Source: Roseibaca sp. Y0-43
GTDB lineage: Bacteria; Pseudomonadota; Alphaproteobacteria; Rhodobacterales; Rhodobacteraceae
Direction of reading: 5' to 3'
DNA length: 64,000 nt
Assembly: GCF_020667835.1 (NCBI RefSeq)
Contig: NZ_JAFMPR010000004.1
Location: 186,001 to 250,000, forward strand
In this document: piece by piece, positions 59,511 through 64,000 of the stretch
How positions within the stretch are numbered: position 1 is the first letter of the stretch
Layout: the number at the start of each line of letters is the position of its first letter
Program-made: the position numbers and the translations under genes
Notes under the pieces: generated by a model
What the model was told of the DNA's origin: nothing
Databases searched by the model: none
The model's input: the letters and a program-made list of their open reading frames with translations, nothing else

Positions 59511-60773
59511 ATGAAGCTTCAACGCAGAACATTTCTGGCCAGCGTTTCGGCAGCCAGCGCAATCATGGCGGCCCCCGCTGTCATGGGGCAGGCCCGTCCG
59601 CGCGTGGTCGTGATCGGCGGCGGCTCTGGTGGTGGCACGGTTGCCCGTTACATCGCGAAAGACAGCGACGGTGCTGTGGATGTAACGCTTATCGAGCCGA
59701 CGAAGCGTTACTACACCTGTTACTTCTCGAACCTGTATCTGGGCGGGTTCTGGGACTATGACGCGCTTGGCCATGGCTATGAGGGCATTGCCGCGGCTGG
59801 TGTGAACGTGGTTCATGACTGGGCCATTGGCGTGGACCGTGACGCGAAGACCGTCACGCTCGCATCCGGCTCGTCCATCCCCTATGACCGTCTGGTCGTG
59901 GCACCCGGCATCGACTTTGTCGCCGATGCCGTGCCGGGCTGGGATGTGACCAAGCAAAGCCTGATGCCGCATGCCTACAAGTCGGGCACGCAGGTCCAGC
60001 TGCTGAAGAACCAGATCGAGAACATGCGCGAAGGTGGCACCTTCTGCATGGTCGCGCCTCCGAACCCCTATCGTTGCCCTCCGGGGCCGGGCGAGCGTGT
60101 GTCGATGATCGCGCATATGCTGTCCCAGTCGAACCCGACCGCGAAAATCCTGATCGTGGACCCGAAAGAGAACTTCTCGAAGCAGGCTTTGTTCGAGGAA
60201 GGCTGGAGCAAACACTATGCCGGCATGGTGTCGCGCATTGGCCCGGATTTCGGTGGCGCGAATGTCGAAGTGCGCCCCGACTCGATGGAAGTTGTCATCG
60301 ACGGCAATGTCGAGAAGGTCGATGTCTGCAACGTGATCCCGGCCCAGAAAGCGGGCAAGATCGCAGAGCTGGCTGGCCTGACGAACGACGCAGGCTGGGC
60401 ACCGGTCACGCCGTCCGACATGCGCTCGACCATGGACGAGAACATCTTCGTTCTGGGCGACGCGGCTCAGCAGGGCGCAATGCCCAAGTCGGGTTTCTCG
60501 GCCAACAGCCAGGCGAAGGTCGTGGCGAATGTGGTGCGCGGTGAATTGACCGGCAGCCGCATCTTCCCGGCACGCTACTCGAACACCTGCTGGTCGCTGA
60601 TCGCAACCAATGACGGTGTGAAAGTGGGCGCCAGCTACGAGCCCGGTGCCGAGCAGATCGAGTCTGTGTCGAGCTTTATCAGCGCGACCGGCGAAACCGC
60701 CGAACTGCGTCAGCAGACCTACGAGGAAAGCATCGGCTGGTATAACGGGATCGTGGCCGACATTTTCGGCTGA
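59511..60773 (+). CDS. soxF: Sulfide dehydrogenase flavoprotein SoxF (FCSD type)
   Basis: SoxF is the FAD subunit of the flavocytochrome c sulfide dehydrogenase. The 420-residue product has a Tat signal (QRRTFLASVSAASAIMAAP), the dinucleotide motif VVVIGGGSGGGTVARYI, the redox cysteine segment YYTCYFSNLYLGG, a second cysteine block PNPYRCPPGPGERVSM, and the C-terminal FCSD domain (NTCWSLIATNDGVKVGASY). It ends the sox cluster at a strong terminator. Confidence 0.94.
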   Translation: MKLQRRTFLASVSAASAIMAAPAVMGQARPRVVVIGGGSGGGTVARYIAKDSDGAVDVTLIEPTKRYYTCYFSNLYLGGFWDYDALGHGYEGIAAAGVNVVHDWAIGVDRDAKTVTLASGSSIPYDRLVVAPGIDFVADAVPGWDVTKQSLMPHAYKSGTQVQLLKNQIENMREGGTFCMVAPPNPYRCPPGPGERVSMIAHMLSQSNPTAKILIVDPKENFSKQALFEEGWSKHYAGMVSRIGPDFGGANVEVRPDSMEVVIDGNVEKVDVCNVIPAQKAGKIAELAGLTNDAGWAPVTPSDMRSTMDENIFVLGDAAQQGAMPKSGFSANSQAKVVANVVRGELTGSRIFPARYSNTCWSLIATNDGVKVGASYEPGAEQIESVSSFISATGETAELRQQTYEESIGWYNGIVADIFG

Positions 60774-60792
60774 TCCGGTCCGACCCGAAAAC

Positions 60793-60825
60793 AAAGGCGG
60801 TGCGAGCAATCGCGCCGCCTTTTTG
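60793..60825. terminator. Bidirectional terminator after soxF
   Basis: A 13-base stem (60793-60805 with 60810-60822, one T-G pair) around a GCAA loop is followed by T residues, with an A-run at the other side. It lies between the convergent soxF and the membrane protein gene. Confidence 0.88.
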
Positions 60826-60838
60826 CATGTGCTTGTGT

Positions 60839-62896
60839 TTAACGCCCTTCGCGCAGCCATGCCCCGAGCGCCAGACCAGCGGCCAGCAACAACCACGCCC
60901 AGCCCGGCAACAGCGCCGCCGTGGTGATGTCGGTCGTCACATAGGCGTTGCGCGGTGTAATCCCCAACCAGCCGCGCCCGGCGGCTGCGCGGCCCTCGCG
61001 CACCTCGCGCAGCTCTGGCAGCCCGTCCGACAGCAGTGCCACACCGCCGCGTGTCGGCTCGATCAGTGCCGCCAAACGGCCGCCGCTGGCGATAGTGCTC
61101 TCATACTCGCGCGGCGCTTGCGGGCCGACGGCCACCACGCTGTCCAGCCCGCCCTCTGCCAGCCGGTAAAGCCCGATTTCCGGCGCATCCCAATCGGCGC
61201 GGTATTCGCCGGGGGACTGTTCTGTCAGCGCAAGCGCCGTTTCGGTGCCGTCGGGGGCCGTGACAATTACCTCTCCCACGCCGTCGCTGAGGGTGCGGCG
61301 CGTGATGGTCAGTCGCTGACCCTCGGCGCTGGCCGTCAGGGTCTCTTCTTCCAGCTCCGGCTCGCCCATCATCCAATGGGCCAAGCGGCGCAGCAATTCC
61401 AGTTGTGGCCCTCCACCTTCAAAGCCGCGATCCCACAGCCATGTCTGGTCCGACGCGATCAGCGCCATGCGGCCTTGCTCTACCCGGTCCAGCATCAGAA
61501 GCGGGCGTCCGTCGATCCCTTCCATCACGATCTGACCCTCTTGCGGGATCATCTCTATCTGGCGGAACCACCGCCCCCAGCCTTCGGCAGAGGGCGCAAG
61601 CGCCTCCAGCCCAGATGTGACCGGGTGGCGTTGCCCAAGATCGGTGACGGTGGGACGATAGCCTTCATCCAGCACCCGCGCGGTCGGGCTGGCAGGGAAC
61701 ACCTCGCCCAAGGGCGAGCGCCAGATACTGTCGGCTCCGGCCAGTTCCGGGCCACCCACGACCAGAAGCGCGCCGCCATCCTGCACATAGCGGGCGATAT
61801 TGGCGAAATAGGCCGCAGGCAGAATGCCGCGCCGCTTGTAGCGGTCGAAGATGATCAGGTCGAATTCGTCGATCTTCTCGATGAACAATTCGCGCGTCGG
61901 AAAGGCAATGAGCGACAGTTCATTGACCGGCACGCCGTCATGTCGGTCTGGCGGGCGCAGGATGGTGAAATGCACCAGATCCACCGCCGGGTCCGATTTC
62001 AGCAGGTTGCGCCATGTGCGCTGCCCTGCGTTCGGTTCGCCCGAGACCAAGAGCACCCGCAGCCGGTCGCGCACGCCGTTCATCTGCACGATCGCGGCGT
62101 TGTTGCGGTCAGTCAGCTCTCCGGGGGCTTGTTCCAGCTCGAATTGCAGCACGTTCATGCCGCCACGGTCCAGCGTGACGTCGATTTCCATGTCCTGCCC
62201 GATCGGCACCACCGCGCGCTGGCGCGGCCCACCGTCGATGGAATAGAACAGCGGCGCCATGCCGCCCGCACCTGGGGGCACCGCGCCTTCGTCTTCGACC
62301 CGCAGGGTCAGCGTGACAGGTTCCCCCACGATGGCGAAAGCGGGCGCGTTCGACACGATCAACCGGCGGTCCCAATCCTCTGGCGTGCCGGTTTGCAGCA
62401 GGTGCAGCGGCGCGGGCAGGTCGAGCGGGATGTCGGCATCATGGGCAAGTCCGTCGGACAGCAGGAACATGCCCGCCAAACGGTCGCGCGGGATTTCGGC
62501 CAAGGCTTCGGCCAATGTGCCCGCGATCAGGCTGCCTTGGTCGCGGGCCGCGTCCTCGACCGTCACCACACGGGTTTCCACGCCCGGAAGTGCCGCGAGT
62601 TCTGCTTCCAGATGCGCGCGGGCGCTCCCGGCTTGCGCCGCCCGGTCGCCCAGCCGGTTCGAGGCCGTATCATCGACCACCACCAGCGCGATGTCGCTGA
62701 GCGTGTCGCGCAATTCGGTTTGCAGCGCGGGGTTCGCAAGTGCGGCCAACAGCGCGAGCGCGGCCAGCCCGCGCAGCCACCAGCCGCGCAGGCCGCGCCA
62801 TAGCGCAATGGCCACCATGACAAAGGCGACAGCCGCCACCGCGCCCAGAACCGGCCAAGGCAGCAGCGGTGCGAAAGCGATTTCGGTTCCGTTCAT
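60839..62896 (-). CDS. Membrane protein with glutamine-amidotransferase-like/VWA-like domain
   Basis: The 685-residue protein has two N-terminal membrane helices (PVLGAVAAVAFVMVAIALW and GLAALALLAALANPAL), a VWA-like segment (DIALVVVDDTASN, FLLSDGLAHDADIP), a central class I amidotransferase-like domain (FDLIIFDRYKRRGILPAAYF and YVQDGGALLVVGGPE) without an obvious nucleophile Cys, and a C-terminal helix (LLPGWAWLLLAAGLALGAWL). Such proteins accompany MoxR/DUF58/DUF4159 genes in a membrane-associated chaperone-like cluster. It overlaps the DUF4159 gene by ATGA. Confidence 0.75.
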   Translation of the reverse strand: MNGTEIAFAPLLPWPVLGAVAAVAFVMVAIALWRGLRGWWLRGLAALALLAALANPALQTELRDTLSDIALVVVDDTASNRLGDRAAQAGSARAHLEAELAALPGVETRVVTVEDAARDQGSLIAGTLAEALAEIPRDRLAGMFLLSDGLAHDADIPLDLPAPLHLLQTGTPEDWDRRLIVSNAPAFAIVGEPVTLTLRVEDEGAVPPGAGGMAPLFYSIDGGPRQRAVVPIGQDMEIDVTLDRGGMNVLQFELEQAPGELTDRNNAAIVQMNGVRDRLRVLLVSGEPNAGQRTWRNLLKSDPAVDLVHFTILRPPDRHDGVPVNELSLIAFPTRELFIEKIDEFDLIIFDRYKRRGILPAAYFANIARYVQDGGALLVVGGPELAGADSIWRSPLGEVFPASPTARVLDEGYRPTVTDLGQRHPVTSGLEALAPSAEGWGRWFRQIEMIPQEGQIVMEGIDGRPLLMLDRVEQGRMALIASDQTWLWDRGFEGGGPQLELLRRLAHWMMGEPELEEETLTASAEGQRLTITRRTLSDGVGEVIVTAPDGTETALALTEQSPGEYRADWDAPEIGLYRLAEGGLDSVVAVGPQAPREYESTIASGGRLAALIEPTRGGVALLSDGLPELREVREGRAAAGRGWLGITPRNAYVTTDITTAALLPGWAWLLLAAGLALGAWLREGR

Positions 62897-64000
62897 TGCC
62901 CCAGCCTCTCCAGAAGTGCTGGCACATGCACCTGGTCGGATTTGTAATTGCCCGTCAACACATGGGTAATCAGGTTCACCCCGAAGCGATATGCCATCTC
63001 GCGCTGCTCCTCTCCCGACAGGCCCATCCCGATGCGCACCATGGGTTGGCCCATCTCGTCCACCGCCCACGCGCTGGCCCAGTCATGGCTGCCGATGATG
63101 ACCGGCGTGACCCCGTCATTGAGGTTGCGAAACGGCATCCCCTCGGCGCGTTCGGCATCGGCGGGCGCGGCTTCGACCCAGACATCACGGCCCGTGTAGC
63201 GGCCCGGAAAATCGCTCAGCAGGTAGAAGGTGCGGGTCAGGACATGGTCCTCTGGGACTGGTTCAAGCGGCGGTATGTCCAGCGGGCGGGCGATGGCCTG
63301 CAAGCGGCGCTGTTCTGGCGTGGTGCGTGTCAGGCCGGCCAGTTCCGCGTCGCGCGTGTCGAACAGGATCAGGCCGCCGCCGCGCAGGTAGCGGTTCAGC
63401 TTTGCGTAGGCCGCATCCGACGGGATGGGCGTGTTTTCTGTGATCGGCCAATAGAGGAACGGGAAAAAGGTCAGCTCGTCGCGTTCAATATCGACCCCGA
63501 TGGGCGGATCGGGTTCGACCGAGGTGCGGGCAAACAGGATGCGCGACAGCCCGCGCAGGCCCGCCTGCGCCATCTCGTCCACGCGCTCGTCGCCGGTCAG
63601 GATATGGCCCAACACCACCGCGCTGGTGGCTTGCAGCGCAAGGCGGTCGTCGGTGTCTTGCGCGTGGCCATCCACGGGCAGGGCCAGCGCCAGCAGCACC
63701 GCCGCCACGGCCCCGCCGCGCAGGCGGCCCGACAGCCAGAGCGCGGCCAGAATATCGACCAGCAGCAGGGCCAGCCCGGCAAGCAGCACCGGCGCGCGCA
63801 GATCGCGAGTGACCGCGACCGTGTCGCGCTCGACCGGCACGGATGTGGGCCAAGTGGCGCCGCTAAGTGCTTGGTCCGGGTCGATCAGGTTCAGCGCAAG
63901 GCTGCCCGCCGCGCTGGAATAGACACCGGGGCGCAACTCGGGGCCGAACTGACGTGCGGCCAATATCTCGCCCTCGATCGCCGCCTGATCGCTGACATCT
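62893..64000 (-). CDS. DUF4159-domain membrane protein (partial, N-terminus outside window)
   Basis: The frame is open to the window edge, giving at least 369 residues. It has membrane helices (VLLAGLALLLVDILAALWL and GAVAAVLLALALPV) followed by the DUF4159 domain (LTFFPFLYWPITENTPIPSD, YAKLNRYLRGGGLILFDTRD, SDFPGRYTGRDVWVEA, RFGVNLITHVLTGNYKSDQV). Full-length members also carry an N-terminal BatA-like region, expected beyond 64000. Function unknown; the pairing with the downstream gene is standard in alphaproteobacteria. Confidence 0.83.
   Translation of the reverse strand, partial: DVSDQAAIEGEILAARQFGPELRPGVYSSAAGSLALNLIDPDQALSGATWPTSVPVERDTVAVTRDLRAPVLLAGLALLLVDILAALWLSGRLRGGAVAAVLLALALPVDGHAQDTDDRLALQATSAVVLGHILTGDERVDEMAQAGLRGLSRILFARTSVEPDPPIGVDIERDELTFFPFLYWPITENTPIPSDAAYAKLNRYLRGGGLILFDTRDAELAGLTRTTPEQRRLQAIARPLDIPPLEPVPEDHVLTRTFYLLSDFPGRYTGRDVWVEAAPADAERAEGMPFRNLNDGVTPVIIGSHDWASAWAVDEMGQPMVRIGMGLSGEEQREMAYRFGVNLITHVLTGNYKSDQVHVPALLERLGQ

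Noticed and set aside
60800-62803. 667-codon plus-strand open frame
   Set aside because: It is antisense to the membrane protein gene, passes through the soxF terminator region, and shows typical shadow composition.
1-64000. tRNA or rRNA genes, CRISPR arrays, insertion sequences, integrase or attachment sites
   Set aside because: I looked through the intergenic regions for tRNA arms, repeat-spacer patterns and terminal inverted repeats and found none. Nearly all of the sequence is accounted for by chromosomal genes.

Overview
The window looks like a chromosomal segment of a high-GC alphaproteobacterium of the Rhodobacteraceae (Rhodobacter/Roseobacter group). This rests on gene content and order: a Paracoccus-type sox cluster, PhaZ/PhaC/PhaP/PhaR, a bcsN-A-B-Z-K cellulose operon, Irr next to fabA-fabB-fabI, and FNR-type boxes. 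Almost all of the DNA is coding. Genes are packed in operons with many ATGA overlaps. I see no rRNA, tRNA, CRISPR array, transposase, phage gene or origin.

Layout. 1-2.9 kb: end of a rhomboid gene, a polyprenyl-phosphate sugar transferase, a divergent ExeA/GspA-like ATPase and a glyoxalase-fold protein. 3.0-4.3 kb: thyA-folA, overlapping by one base. 4.7-12.5 kb: a five-gene c-di-GMP-dependent cellulose synthase operon. 12.6-17.0 kb: polyhydroxybutyrate cycle (depolymerase phaZ divergent from synthase phaC, then phasin phaP and repressor phaR), with PhaR-like operators upstream of phaP. 17.0-25.1 kb: a minus-strand operon for uptake and catabolism of an amine or amino compound (polar amino acid type ABC transporter, two glutamine-synthetase-like ligases, a class I amidotransferase, an FAD amine oxidase). 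25.2-28.1 kb: a YHS protein, ettA and a BrnT/BrnA-type toxin-antitoxin pair. 28.1-33.2 kb: lipopolysaccharide genes (waaA, three glycosyltransferases, kdsD). 33.3-34.0 kb: two tandem fluoride-channel genes. 34.0-37.8 kb: fabI, fabB, an NsrR-like regulator, fabA and the divergent iron regulator irr. 37.9-45.2 kb: housekeeping genes (Pit-family transporter, NUDIX, arfB, queuosine-precursor transporter, mscL, ytoQ, pcm-like, tolC, a Rhodobacter-type hypothetical). 45.3-60.8 kb: sulfur oxidation. Two SoxG/SoxH-like metallo-beta-lactamase-fold proteins and a LysR regulator precede soxT-soxR-soxS (minus) and soxVWXYZABCDEF (plus). 60.8-64 kb: two large membrane proteins, one of them a DUF4159 protein cut by the window edge.

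How it works together. The sox genes encode a complete periplasmic thiosulfate-oxidising system including SoxCD, so complete oxidation to sulfate is expected, plus a SoxEF sulfide-oxidising flavocytochrome. SoxV, SoxW and SoxS provide reductant to the periplasm. Cellulose and PHB genes point to biofilm formation and carbon storage. FNR-type boxes before the NsrR-like gene, before soxT and after soxW suggest that oxygen or NO signals reach both the fatty-acid and sulfur regions.

No wholly new defence-like or mobile system is visible. The items most worth follow-up are the double gamma-glutamyl-ligase amine module, the FNR and putative SoxR signals in the sox cluster, the SoxH-like protein without the usual metal motif, the NsrR-like gene inside the fab block, the PhaR operator pair, and an 18-codon reading frame with a near-perfect ribosome-binding site and its own terminator.
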